Of a stretch of DNA of 64,000 nt, positions 33,480 through 46,000 are shown in pieces. Origin of the DNA: Phyto melanocephala (taxonomy: Eukaryota > Arthropoda > Insecta > Diptera > Rhinophoridae); assembly GCA_941918925.1 (NCBI GenBank), contig OW799236.1, positions 80,998,213-81,062,212 of the forward strand, in the 5' to 3' direction. Within the stretch, counting starts at the first letter, position 1. Each line of letters begins with the position of its first letter. The notes beneath the pieces were generated by a model. That model did not search any database, was not told where the DNA came from, and was given only the letters and a program-made list of their open reading frames with translations. The translations under genes and the position numbers were made by a program.

Positions 33480-33790
33480 TTTATACCCTTCACATGTTGA
33501 AAAAGGGTACATATAGGTTTGTCATTTCGTGTGACATTTCTACAATTTTCATTTTCGACCCCATAAGGTGTAAATTCTCTGAAAGCTTATGAATAGGGGA
33601 GTTGACTAAGCTCTGTCAGTCTGACCGTCTGTCCGTGTGTAAGTTGAAATCAACTTTTTGAATCCCCCGATATCGTCCGGACCCGCGAGAGCTATTAAAA
33701 TATCAGAAATATTTGGGAGCAAATCGGTATTGAAAATCATTGTCCCATTGGCCGAACTTTATACATAAAATATACCTCCTCTACACTCGA
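33480..33790 (-). repeat. Dispersed repeat family, copy C
   Basis: Reverse-orientation copy of the family: ATACCCTTCAC at the left, then TTTGTCATTTCGTGTGACATTTC, GAAAGCTTATGAATAGGGG, CTGACCGTCTGTCCGTG, TTGAAATCAACTTTTTGAA and AATATCAGAAATATTTGGGAG. These are the complements of blocks at 53225-53490. Confidence 0.75.
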
Positions 33791-33984
33791 AATACAGACT
33801 CAAATGTTAACACGGCAGTTCTCTTTATATTGATTTCGCCTTATGAATGATTGTTTTTGTTCTATTGTTAAAATTTTGATACTTCTACCATCAAAGAATA
33901 TGGGAGATGTGGCAAATTTAAGTAAAATCTCCGGAATTTAAAAACTCATGCTTCATATAAATAGAAAAACAAATAAATTTTCTT

Positions 33985-34290
33985 TTTATGCCCTTCGATG
34001 GGAGTGTAAGTATATGTTCATATTCATTTCCGATCCCATAAAGAATATATTTTCTGAAAACCTATAAATAGCAAAGTTGATAAAGCATTATCCGTCTGTC
34101 CATGTATATACTAAATTCAGTTTTTCGAAACCAACCGACATTGAATTCATTGAATCCGTGTGTATTATCAAAATATCAGAAACATTAAGGAGTAGAGCAT
34201 TAATGAAAATTAGTACAATCGCCTTACTTACGCCTGCGAGTGCTTATAGATATGATATCCCTCTAGAGATATCCGCCATCTTCCGATGGT
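33985..34290 (-). repeat. Dispersed repeat family, copy D
   Basis: A second, more diverged reverse-orientation copy 200 bases after copy C. It has the same order of blocks (TGCCCTTCGATGGG, TTTCCGATCCCATAAAG, TCCGTCTGTCCATG, AAAATATCAGAAACATT). The open frame at 34077-34292 lies entirely within it and is not a gene. Confidence 0.65.
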
Positions 34291-35085
34291 GACATTAGCC
34301 GTGAAGCCAACCCGAATATAAGGCTTTCTCAATAAAAATTATTATTCGTCAAAATAATTCTTATTCGTCAAAAATCGTTCAAAATATATTCTTAAATATA
34401 AATTTGGTAACAAAATCATCGAATTTTTACAAAATATTTTTTATTTGTCAAAAATGATTTACAGATATACTCAATTTCAAAATCTATTTATTACAACTCA
34501 AGTTTTTTTTTAATTACTAAATATTTTTCGTTAAATTTAGGATAACTTTTTTCTCTGAATCATTTTAGTAAGAAAATTTAAAGCATAGCAAGGATATAAG
34601 GGACTTATTCTCTATCGTAGCCGTGATCAATACTTCCAGAATTGTAGAATCATAAATTGAGAAAATTTAAAAATTATTGTAAAAATAGTAAAAAATGAAA
34701 AAAAAATGAGAAAAAGTAACTTTTTGGTTGCCCATAACATTTAGAATTTAACCTCGAAGCAATAATCACTTATTCTAAGATTCTATGTTCACAATCTTAA
34801 AAATACAAAAGGTACCCTAAAAAATGCGAAAAAGTAATATTTCCACCGCCCAAAAATTTCCAGCCTCATATCGTAGTTATAGCCACTAATTCCAAAATTC
34901 TAGGCTTATAAATTAAGAAGATTAAAAAACTACTTTTAAAGTTTTGGTTTTTGGTCGCCCATAAAATTTTCAGTTTTAGCTCGTATCGGTAGTTCTAATT
35001 GTAAAAACCTAGATTTATAAACGTAGAACATACAAAAAGTACCATAAAAATTCAAAAAAAAATATCCTTTTGGTTGCCCATAATA

Positions 35086-36272
35086 CAGGGTATCCGCCTG
35101 CGTCATTTTGGTAAACATTAGTCTTAATAGTTCATGTTTGGCAGTCATGAAGTAGAGACGTGGAAAATTAATTATGGAAAAATATTCGGTAAACCAACGT
35201 GTTTTAATCGTTAAAACATTTCATCAAAATTAACAATCGATTACTGTGACGATAAGATATTTACGTGAAATTTTTGGGAAAAACAACGTGCCAACAAGAC
35301 GCACTATTTATCGTGTAGTGAAGGATTTCGAAGAAAGAGGGACGGTAGCTGAAAAGCCCAAGCTAGGACCACAACGTACTGCTAGATCGGCTGAAAATTT
35401 ATCTGCTGTTAAAGAAAGTGTTCGACACAATCAATCAATCTCAATTCGACGCCGTGCTCAGGAGCTTGGTCTTCAAAGAACAACTTTGGCCTCAATTTTG
35501 CACAAAGATTTGCATTTGTTTCCATTCAAGATTCAGTTGATACAAAAGCTTTTTCCAGAAGACCATTTACGCCGCCGTACATATGCCAATTGGATGTTAC
35601 AGCTTGCCAATCACAGCCCCGATTTTCATGAGAAAATCATAATGAGTGACGAGCCCCATATTCATTTGAATGGATACGTGAATAAACAAAATTCTTGGTT
35701 CTGGGCAATAGAAAACCCTCAAATTATTTATTAGTCACCTCTGTATCCATTCAAAGTGACAGCCTGGTGGAATCTTTAGACCTTATTTCTTTGAACGTGA
35801 AACGGGCGTAACGGTAACTGTCAATGGGGAGCGATGTCGTGATATGATTGAAAACTTTTTAACGCCACAACTGCATGCTTTGAGCTTGACTAACATGTGG
35901 TTTCAACAAGACGGTTCAACATCGCATACAGCCAGGATTACAAAAGAACTACTGCAAGACCTCTTTCCATAACAAGTTATTTCAAGCAATGGTGACATTT
36001 TGATTTGATTGCTCCGGACTTCTTTTTGTGGGAATATCTGAAAAGCAAGGTAACTTAAACAAAATATTTGTTCATGAAATACCGCGTGAAATGTGTGAGA
36101 ATGTAATGAAAGATGTGCTCAGAAAGGGTCGCACTTGTGAGGCTAATAAAGGCAGACATTTATCTGATATTGTATTCCATTAAATAAAACATTTATCAAT
36201 ATATGATCCATTTTCTTTCATTTAATCAAAAATTATAAACAAAGTTGTATACCTTCCCTGTCGGACATCCTG
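35086..36272 (+). mobile_element. Mariner-like element 2 with TIRs and TA duplication
   Basis: 1187 bp, starting CAGGGTATCCGC and ending with the inverted CAGGATGTCCGA (9 of 12 match), flanked by TA on both sides (35084-35085 and 36273-36274). Structure and transposase place it in the Tc1/mariner superfamily. It is inserted in a tandem array whose unit continues unbroken across the site. Confidence 0.85.
35174..36183 (+). pseudogene. Mariner-like transposase 2, frameshifted
   Basis: The likely original ATG is at 35174 (MEKYSVNQRVLIVKTFH). A TAA at 35231-35233 interrupts the helix-turn-helix region, and the frame is then open to 35734. That part shows RTIYRVVKDFEERGTVAEK, RRRAQELGLQRTTLASILHKDL and the first catalytic motif IIMSDEPHIHLNGYVNKQN. 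After frameshifts the second motif (MWFQQDGSTSHTARIT, about 35894) and the third (IAPDFFLWEYLKSK, about 36018) are readable in other frames. All three catalytic acids survive, but at least one stop and two or three frame breaks kill the gene. Confidence 0.88.
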
Positions 36273-36480
36273 TATTTTCGGTCTCAGATCGTATCAATAG
36301 TTTCTAAAAATTCTAGCCTTTAAACGTAGGAAAACAAAAAGTACCATACAAATCGGAAAAAGTACCTTCTTGATTTCGCTATATATTTTCCATCTTAATT
36401 TAGATCAATAGTCCCTAAATTTCAAAAACCTATATTCATAAAAGTAGTAAACATGAAAAGTATAACCAGGGATCAGTTGT

Positions 36481-39029
36481 TTGGTTATGGAGTTATCTAC
36501 ATCAAATTTAGTGTGCCTCCATACTGTAGTTAGGCAGATATAAAAAAAATTATAATTACTTTGGTGGTAGCCGTTCTACCCCTTCTATACCTTCAAGACT
36601 TCGATGGAACATGCAGTTTATTCTAAGAGTCGATATTGTTTCTTTTAAACATTAATATGCGAACCATTTAAAAATATTTCGATTATACATTTTAGTAAAA
36701 ACTCCTCAAAATCTCTTAATATTTTCAAAACATTTTCACACATTTCAAAGAAATATTTAAGCTCTTGTTTGCAAATTTTACACTCTATTGAATTTTAAAA
36801 GAACAAAAAAAATCAAATTAAAAAAAAACAATAATGAAAATAAATAAATCAGGAAATAAAAAGAGCAATAGGCTGGTGCTATTGTTGCTTAAATAGATAA
36901 ACTGATAAATATTTATTTTTCTGGTAAAAGAATTCTAATATACTTATGTCTAAGCACGTATAGTAAGTAGGTACGTATGGTTAAGTGTTTGTATATGTGT
37001 CTGTGTGTATTGATTGCAATTGTTGTAAAATTTTTATAGAGGGTTTCAAATGTTGAAAATGAAACTTTCTGGTTTAGGCATTTGTTGTCATAGCAAACAT
37101 CAATGTCAGCCACCCATAGAATCAAGCCCACCAAATAGTCCATTCGTCAGTCATTTAGACAAAATCAGCATAAGACGGCATACAATTTTAAATACTCTGA
37201 CAAGTTGCTTGTTTGAATACTAGTGATTGTATGGTTTGTTTATTATACATAAGTAAGGATACATACATATGTATATTCTGAGATCCTCTAGACTCTTTTT
37301 TTGTTATTTTATTATTTAATATTTTTGTTTTTATTTTAAGTCTTTGTAACAATAAACATTCTTACAATTATTTATCCTGTGGCATTGGCTTCTATTTGTA
37401 TACGTTACCAACATCCATTGTTTGTATTATGGATTTTAAGGGCTTACAAAAATTGGCTTCTTCTTCTTCCTCTTTTGGTTATTTTGTTGTTGTTACTCGT
37501 CTATTTTACTTCTCCAGTTTCATCATTATTCTTTTGTGTTTTTGTTGTTCATTGTCTATTTAGTTGAAGCGTTTTTTTTTTTGCTTCAGTTCGTTTACAT
37601 ACAGAATCAATATTGTTGTTTTTTGTACTGTTGTATACTAGAAAAGAAGGAGCATTCATTTCATTGAAGCATTTGTTACATCATCTGCAATATATTTTTG
37701 GAAAACTGTTTTGTTGCGATAATTTAACATTTATTACAAGTTGATGTGATGCCGCAGAATCAATATATATAATAATAATGTTTAGTGACAAGTTTGGTTA
37801 AATTCAGTTTTGTATTAAGTTCAAATTCTTACTTATAATAAAGTTCATAAATATACAAAAATTAATTACATCGAAGTTAACGTAAATAATGTGGTAGCAA
37901 GTCACTTCTCTATTGTGTCGCAGCAATACTATTTTCTAATTTTTAGGTTATCGATGCTGTTTACCAAATGACCTTGTGACATTTTTTGTTTTATTGTCAA
38001 TTGAGAAAACGAATAAAGTAGATATTTTTTTATCGCAGGAGAAACATAATATGCCTAGATCTTCGCCAAAGTAGAATGAATCTTGAATTGAATTTGTTTT
38101 AATTCAAATGACATATGTGTAGGATCATTAAAATTCTCGGAACGAGATCCTCTTCATCCTTAGTCTTTCTTGCTCGTCTTATTACGTTTTGGTTGATTTT
38201 AGATTTCAAAGTATTAACATCATCTAGACAAATGCGATAAGTGTTAGCTATCAGTTGGATGGTTGACTGTTTCGGATTCGTCTATTGCACAGACGCTATA
38301 TTTTAAGAAATGAAGTGGATCCAAATTTTAATTTTAAATTGTGAAGTGAATGTTTCATATTTTTGTTCGTTGTCGTAAGACTTGCTTGTTTTTGTAAACA
38401 GGAACACTTTGTTGAATACGTCATCATTCGTATAGAGGAAATTAAAAAAAACTTTACGGAAATCATATCATTCCATTTGATTCGTCTTCAAAAATAAGGT
38501 CATTAGCGAAAGTGAGCATTTTCTTGGAGAAATCTAAAGCATATAGATCACTTAGCAATGCAGCTCGTATGTATGTCTTTAACTTATGCTTTTTCACATA
38601 GTAGCGCAGTTAAGTCATGTGACTCTTAAGCATTTATTTTCTCAAAAAAGTCGATGATGTAATAATTGCTGATGTTGATCGGAATTTGCCATACAACACC
38701 TTTTTAACTCTTGCGTATAACTTTTTCGTTCCAGAGGATTATTTTATTTACTGCCAAAACTTTGGCCATTGTTGAGTTTTTCGAAATGTTTCATGCTAGA
38801 GTTAAAGTGATTCGATATCTACGTCAAAGACTATAAGATGTTCTGGAACAAATTTGAGAAGAAAAAAATAAATGCTACCAATTCCTCAATACTGAAGTTT
38901 GTTTTTTCAGTGGATGTGCCATATACTTCTTTTCGCATTATAAAATTAGTTTAAGTAGTATCGGTTAACTTATCGTGCTTTGTAATTTTTTTAATATCGT
39001 TTAACAAATAATCATTAAAAGACTTACAC
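36481..39029. other. AT-rich non-coding stretch
   Basis: No gene recognised. Open frames at 36913-37143 and 37379-37567 show no domain. A slightly less AT-rich patch at 38120-38330 has minus-strand hints of a helix-turn-helix transposase (NVIRRARKTKDEEDL), but it is too short and worn to call. Confidence 0.45.
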
Positions 39030-39980
39030 CAGAACAGCTTGTCTAAGTTGTTCAGCTTTATAACGAAAAAGAGAATTCTGGAAAAAAGTTTTTCGTGAAA
39101 TTTAAGGAACTCATAATGCGTACAATTGGCCTACTGAAACAATTTTTGTCAATACCATTCGCAAATCGGAGTCCCAGATTTCATTAGTGAGTGATGTTTT
39201 ACCGGTAGGATCACATGCAGCATTTAGGGAAGAGAATATTAAAGCTGTACCGGAAAGTATAAGTGAGGACCGTGGCGAATTGATTTCTTGTCTTTCTCAG
39301 CAGCTGCCTTGTCGTATTCGACAACTTGGCATATTTTACGTAAGGATCTCGTTCTTAAAGCGAACAAAATTCATCATGTGCCAGAATTGAATCCAAATGA
39401 CTTAAATATGCATATTATTTTCAGTGAAGGGAAAAACTCAATGAAAATCCGGTGTTTTGTCGCTAAATTTTTTTTTGAACTCATTGGATACGGCAAAAAA
39501 CAAACTTGCCGTTTTATACGCAATCCGATGAATACTAAACGCTACAATTATATTTATTAAAACAACGGTTTATATTTCTTCACGAAAGAGGAAAATCTGA
39601 AGGTTACAGTCAATGGTAATTGGTATTAAAATATCCTTACGTGCTATGTGCTTCCTGAAATCCATGCGCATGGTTTGGGTGAGCTGTGCTTTCTACAAGA
39701 CGGCGTAAATCATCACCTTAGTAAGCACTTAGTTTCACGTTTTTCTACGGTTAATTGGCCACCTAGATTCAGTAATACCACACCAACAACTACTTTATCT
39801 GGGGATATATTTGAGGTCTTTAGGAATAGTCCAGCTACGGCTGACGTTTTGGAAACCATAATTGCTCGTGCTATTCGCGAGATACCAGTCGCTATGCTCG
39901 AAAGAATTTTCTTATTTATGTTATTTTTTTGTAACTCTCTTTATAAGGTAAGAATCAAGGCACATTTATTCATCAGGTAG
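39030..39980 (+). pseudogene. Mariner-like transposase 3, heavily decayed
   Basis: Pieces of one transposase read in shifting frames: EENIKAVPESISED (39235), ALSYSTTWHILRKDLVLKANKI (39305), LNPNDLNMHIIFSEG, VTVNGNWY, LPEIHAHGLGELCFLQDGVNHH (39650) and VNWPPRF ... IREIPVAMLERI (39890). These follow the order of the insect mariner-like family: bipartite DNA-binding region, NELKPND segment, then the QQDG catalytic motif. The first catalytic motif is lost and the third is replaced. It is distinct in sequence from the copies at 31500 and 35174. No TIRs were identified. Confidence 0.75.
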
Positions 39981-41959
39981 TCTTGTTTCGTCAGGTGATT
40001 ATTTTTCTCTATACTTATTTTTAATTTCTGCTGTCAAAGTCTATAGATAAAAAACAATTTTCTGTCCTCTCTCAATTTTTCAAATGTCAGACTTCATCTA
40101 TAAAAAATATAAACAAAAAAATTCTCTTCGAACTGCAATTAACTGATGAATTAATATGTCTTGGCATAAATTTAAATAAGTATTCTACTAAAAAAGGACT
40201 TTCGCAAATTCTTTATTTTTGTTAAATTCATTTCATTAAATACATATCTACAAACAGTTTTAAAAATATATTTAAAAAATTTCCATTGTGTAACGTCATA
40301 CCGAATTCTGTACTGCCGAGTAAATTTCATTTTCATCTTAAATTTCTAGGCAAACATTTTTATTCTTTATAAATTTACTTAAACACTTCAATCTATGCTG
40401 CGATATGTTTTTATAGCTGCTGTGTTAATTTCATTTATTGTTTGCTGCTACTGATACAGCCACAGGTTTTGTTGTTGTTGTTGCTTTAAAAGTTTACTTT
40501 GAGTTTTAAATATTCTATTGTTTGATCTTTGTATAAAAGTTAGCGTTTTGCATCATTTTGTCTACCCTTCTGTCTGATACTGTTGTCTATTTCAACAAAC
40601 AGAAATTTTTCTTTAGTTTGTTTAGGAGTTTTGGTCTTCGCTTACTTTGCCTGTTGACGATAAGCTTAACATTATGGTTATGTTAATACTTTAATTGGAG
40701 GGTTAAGTTGGGTGTTGTATTTAGTTTAAGGTCATATTGAGTGTTTATTCTATAATAATTTTGATATTTAAGTATGGCACTTTCAATTTAGAGACATTGT
40801 TTATTTTGTGATTGCAAGGCTAGATTTAAAATGTATTTACAAACTAATGAAATGAAGAAAATTCGAGCAAATTGAAATTAAATTTAATGGCAAATAAAAT
40901 AAAGGTTTCTTGCAGCATAATGTGTATTTTGGTACTTAAATTTAATGGTGTTTAATGGAAATATTATTTATGCGGCAGCTGTGTTAAAAAAATTCAGACA
41001 ATTTTCTGTCTCGTAAACTGACAAAGTATCCGTATTCGTTATTTATGCTCATCAACTCGAGCAATTTCTGTGAACGTGTTGCTTAAGGTATGTACATAAA
41101 TATATGTAAGTACCACTGATAAAGAAACTTTTTTATATGTTGTGCATTTGGTTGGTAACACGTTATGTCTTAATGCTTTAAAAAAATAATTTAGCCAATA
41201 TCCTTCTTATGGAAATAGATATCAGGAAAAAAAACAATACTATTTATATCTTAGAATTCATAAGAAATGCCTCGTATAGACTCCGTTATTTGGTGCATTT
41301 ATTATTTACTATCCTTTTAAATTATATATTTTTTCATGGTTAAAACAAATTTAATATCTTCGTTTATATACTTTTTATTATTTTTTTCAGATTATATAAA
41401 AAACACCTGGAATTAAACAATAAGGAGATTAACAACTATGTAACGAATGAGAATAATAGGATTTAATTATATAAATCAGCAATCAATTATTTTGATACAA
41501 AGAGTATTTCGTTAACCTTTTAACTTAAAAATGTTGCCCTCCGAAGCAATAATTCGTTACTTCGTTCATTGTCACCACCATCATAGTACCATAAGAGATT
41601 CGCCTCAAAATGATAGATCACAGAAAATTTTAATAATTCGAGCGTTGCAGTCAGAAATTTTAAAAGATGTTATGAAAAATTCTATATAACGAGATTATCA
41701 TTGAAATGATAAGAACAAGGGCATTTATGTGACATTATTTTGCATACTTATTGTAAAAAAATTTAAATTAAATTAATAAGGTAGAAGATGTGAAAAGAAA
41801 ACCAGCAAAAATACACTCCTAAAGCCCTCATGGTCTTTTCATTAGCCACCCAATACCCATGATGAATCTAGTGATATTCTTTAGCTTACACTCCGAGACA
41901 TCACTTAATTCATAGTAGGATTGCTTGCCTTACCACTTAACTCTATGGTTCTTTAATTT
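39981..41959. other. AT-rich non-coding stretch
   Basis: Nothing recognised beyond short GTTGTTGTTG-type runs near 40470. No open frame of note. Confidence 0.5.
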
Positions 41960-42650
41960 CTTCCTTATACTTACAGTCGCAGTAGTCCGGAGTTCTGTGA
42001 TTTTAAATAGCCGTACTGGACAATGCCCGTAATAACCCAAATAGTGGTTCTTAGATATACCCTATCAAGGTCCAGGAGTACCGTTGAGTCTGTCAAGTTA
42101 TCTCTTGACCATAAAGCCCTTAGCATTCTGAAGTCTCTTCTTTTTCGCTGTGCCATATAAGTTCTGTCTGATATTCAAGTCTTTATTTGCCGAATTCAGT
42201 GGCCTTACCATGCCCTCTTGAGATGTTGAGCCTATTGCCGATCCACCGCTAGCAAGTTTGTCTGCAATTTCGTTGCTGCCAACTCCATAATGCCTTGCTT
42301 GACTCAACATCTTCTACGTTCCCTAACCAGCCTAGATTTGACATAATGTCCCCAGACTGTACACTTAATGAGTAACCTCAATATGAGTACCATCACTCTT
42401 TAGGTTTACAGTATCTCTGCATGAAACACACAACAATTATCACAATGTTATAATGTTCTCCCTTTAAATATAGATACCTGTCTCCGTCCCTGTATCAATC
42501 TACGAATCATCCATGAAAACTGCGTACTCCTTATTCACTCAGTAAGATTCCATTTAATAATCTCTCTCAGGAATTATTAGTGGGTGAGTTCTATCAAAAC
42601 TGATCTCCGTTACCACATAGACCGTCATATTTCTCTGATGATAAATATAG
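41960..42650 (-). pseudogene. Non-LTR retrotransposon RNase H fossil
   Basis: Minus-strand pieces match the RNase H region of an I/LOA-type ORF2: LINNS and FMDDS*IDTGTETGIY near 42510-42600 (compare TDGSKTDTG in intact elements). They are followed by HYGVGSNEIADKLASGGSAIG at 42225-42290 (the last acidic motif, NEIAD) and a downstream tail with YLRTTIWVITG. Multiple stops and frame changes separate the pieces. Its sequence differs clearly from the LOA-like element at the left edge of the window, so it is a different, older copy or family. Confidence 0.65.
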
Positions 42651-42689
42651 ACTTGAAAACCAGTTTCCAATAAAATCATAGTGTGGACA

Positions 42690-43035
42690 ATATTAAGTAT
42701 TTTATTTTTATTTACTTGTTTATAGAGCAATTTTTCTGATTTTTAATTTTGATCTGCTCCCAAATATTTCTGATATTTTGCTTCCTTACGCGGGTTTTGA
42801 AAATGTATTGTTTTCATTATACACACGGACAGACAGACTGATAGGCGGACAGACAGACGGACAGATGGACATACGGAAATACAGGCAGACGAACAGACTG
42901 ACAGACGGATAGTGCTAAATTGACTTTCCTATTCATAAGCTTTAAGAAAATATATACTTTAAGGGGTCGTAAATGAAAAAATTTGAAATTTCACACAGAA
43001 TGACAAAACTATAAAACCCTTACATTCACTGTAAA
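42690..43035 (+). repeat. Dispersed repeat family, copy E
   Basis: Forward copy with TTGATCTGCTCCCAAATATTTCTGATATTTT, an expanded GGACAGAC/GGACAGATGGAC tract (42837-42910), ATTCATAAGCTTT and GGTCGTAAATGAAAAAATTTG. It ends CACTGTAAAGGGTATA. The GGACAGAC tract is longer than in the other copies. Confidence 0.75.
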
Positions 43036-46000
43036 GGGTATACATAATTATCGCAAAACACAAACAAAATATATTCCTACAAAATATAAAATTAATAATT
43101 TAATATTATAGCAATTATATTTAAAAATGTTGTCTAAAATTAGCAATGATTAAAAATGTTCTATCAACCAGTCAAAAACATCGATACTGTCAACCAATTG
43201 ACAGTCCTTCACATAACAACTGCTGCATTCGTTTATATTCATAACTTAAGCAAGGAATGTTAATTTCTGATAAAAATGTTATAAATAGATCTGACTTAAC
43301 TTGTTAGGACTAGATATTCTGTCAGTAGATCAAATTCTTAGTATCACTGTCAAACTGATTGCGATTTGAATGAATATTTAATATGCCGACATACATATGT
43401 ATTATTTTCCTGCCTTAATTTAAAAAGCGCTAGCACAACGTTAGCTGAATTTAATTAACTTAATTATAATGCATATCGTCACCATGTTCGCATGACGACC
43501 ACAATTGTGACGTCCCTGCAACTAGCAAAAACAATTATTAATAATTATTAAAATAAATAAACCGGTTACCCATCATTTTACAAAATTAAATGCATTTTTA
43601 ATATAAATACAAAAAACTTATAAATAAACTTTTTTTATCAGGCTTTTACACTCACGAATATTTTTGTTGTTGTTTTTAGTGTGGCTTAAAACAAAAGCTT
43701 TGTTGGAAGTGAATTTACTGGTATTTTTAAGTAACAACATATGAATACAAAATCATTGTTTTTTTTTATATATTTACATTCATAATCGTACGTCTGTATA
43801 ATATTTATGTACATAATTTTGTTGTTTGCATTTTGTTTTACTAAAACAGAAATGATAAAATCAAAACAATAATATAAATAAAATGATATACATACATATT
43901 TACTTATAAAATGTTGAAAGTGAGAGTGTTTTTAACTCAGATTAAACGATTTAATAGTGCACTCTACATTTGTAATAAGTATTTAGAGTTGTTAATTTGC
44001 TACAGGGTGGCACAAATTTATATACTTGAATATATGATAATGTTTTTTTTTATTAAAAGGCTTATACTTATATTATTTTTTAAATGTATCATAGATATTG
44101 GGGAAATTTTTTCTATTGTAGTATATAGCGATCTTCAATATTTTGCGCTTACAGTCAGCAAAAAAATTTTGAACTAGTTCAACGTGAAGAACATTTTTCA
44201 TTACTCCTAAATAGTGTAATCGAACGCATTTTTTTATGCCTCCTAAAATGCAGAATAGTTTATCATAAATTGTGTGCCTTAAACTCTTACATCTTTAACC
44301 CATGAAACATCGGTTTAGTTTTACCTAATATGAATGCACTCTGCGCATTAATGGGAATAAAGTGTAGTTTATTAATATAATCATAAAAATACATGATCTC
44401 CAATGATACGTCAATATTAAAATCATACATATTTTACCTAAATTTAATCACTTTATCATCAGCTTAACCCATGTATTTACTATTTGTTTTGATATTTCTA
44501 TTTTGTTGGGTATATATGTGTATGGGTCATTCCGTGAAAGTAAAAAAAAAATGATTTTGCAGCTTGCCTTAGCTAATCATCTGATGTGAACGAATGCTGA
44601 TTTGACAAGCTATGGCCTTCTTAAATATCATCGAACTTGAAATTCGGTTGCTTTCGAACGTGATAAAAAATTTAATAAAATATTCAATTAACTAGCCATA
44701 ATCACTTTCGTATGATGAGCTATTTTATATAATTTTTTTCAAGAGATTACCAAATGTAAAGAGAAATATTGAAATAAATAACAAATTAATTTTTATATAA
44801 AATAAATAAGCTTATGTTTGTGTTGCAAATCATACATCTGTAAAGAAATATCGCGGGTAATAAATAATATATTGAAAAATGTTAAATTGAGCCATCACAA
44901 TTTGTGTTTGTAATTTTTAAAAATAAAAACAAATTTGTTTATATAACAGAACGAAAGTCAGAACTCCAAATTAAAACTTTTGAAACTTTAAATATTTAAT
45001 TTTTTTCAGTAAGCGCATAATATTTCAATAATAGTATAGAAATTATAAGATTTTTTGTTTTCATTTTACCAATAACGTCATCACTTTAATATAGATGTAA
45101 TTCCTTATGAACAAAAAACAGTACTAATTTGCTTTGCATACGCATAATGGACATTAGCAAAATTACATTATTCCATAGCTACTCCTTTCTTCAAAAAAGA
45201 GGTTGATGTTATTTTATTTCACTTCGCACTTAGGACTTTCCATGATTGTTGAAAATTACTGTAATGCCGAATATGATTTTAGACATAAAGACCCAAATAT
45301 AGAAATACTTTACGATATACGGTCACATTTTTGTTACCGTAAATTTTAAAGACGAATGTGGGGTTATATGTGACATTGATCTAGAAGCTGCACTTCTTTT
45401 GTTTTTTAGTTGACTTTTGTTTTCGAAGTATATCGTTTTGTCAAAAAATACATACTAAGTAAATTAGTAAAACATGAGAAAGGCATACCCAATTGAGTTT
45501 AGTATAAAGTACAAAATTCTTGTAAAACATTTTCTTTGAATTATGCAAAAAAAGTTTTATCGACCAAAAATAGTGTTTTTTTGCTAAAGTTTCGACATTT
45601 TCGTTTTTAAAAAATTCATATAAAATAATACTAAAAACAGAATAAATTTTGTTGCAACTGTAGTATAGCTAGATATAATCTTAACACAGAAAATTATTTT
45701 TCTATCAAAATATCTTCTGTTTATCTTGACGAGCGGCAAATGGCACCATCTGTCAAAACTAGATATTCTGTACGTCTAAATCATACAATTTTTGTCAAAA
45801 AAAAAAAAAAAAAAAAAATGCTTTGCATAATCATCTTATAGCGATTTTAATTGACCAGATTTAGAAACCCTTTTTATTAATGTTTAATGTTGTTTTAAAG
45901 TCTATAAATATATTTAGGTACACTCTTGTAGTATTATAATTTTTTCACTATTATCTAAAATTTTGAATCAACTATGTATTTGCACAATCACTATTTGAAA

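Larger units (their letters stand above)
34600..36480. repeat. ~115-bp tandem array interrupted by a mariner-like element
   Basis: Diverged units share TCGTATCRRTAGTTCTAA, ...AAATTCTAGGYTTATAAA, AAAGTACCATAAAAATTCRAAAAAGTA and TTTTGGTTGCCCATAAAATTTTCAG. The GCCC box recurs at 34730, 34848, 34957 and 35076 (spacing 118, 109, 119). The fourth unit is cut at a TA (35084-35085) by the 35086-36272 element and resumes at 36275 with TTTCGGTCTCAGATCGTATC. A fifth box equivalent is at about 36378. There are about six units in all; function unknown. Confidence 0.75.

Noticed and set aside
34077..34292. 71-codon open frame
   Set aside because: Lies fully within dispersed repeat copy D.
38120..38330. 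Possible fourth transposase helix-turn-helix remnant on the minus strand
   Set aside because: Only one short phrase (RRARKTKDEEDL) is suggestive; too little to support a call.
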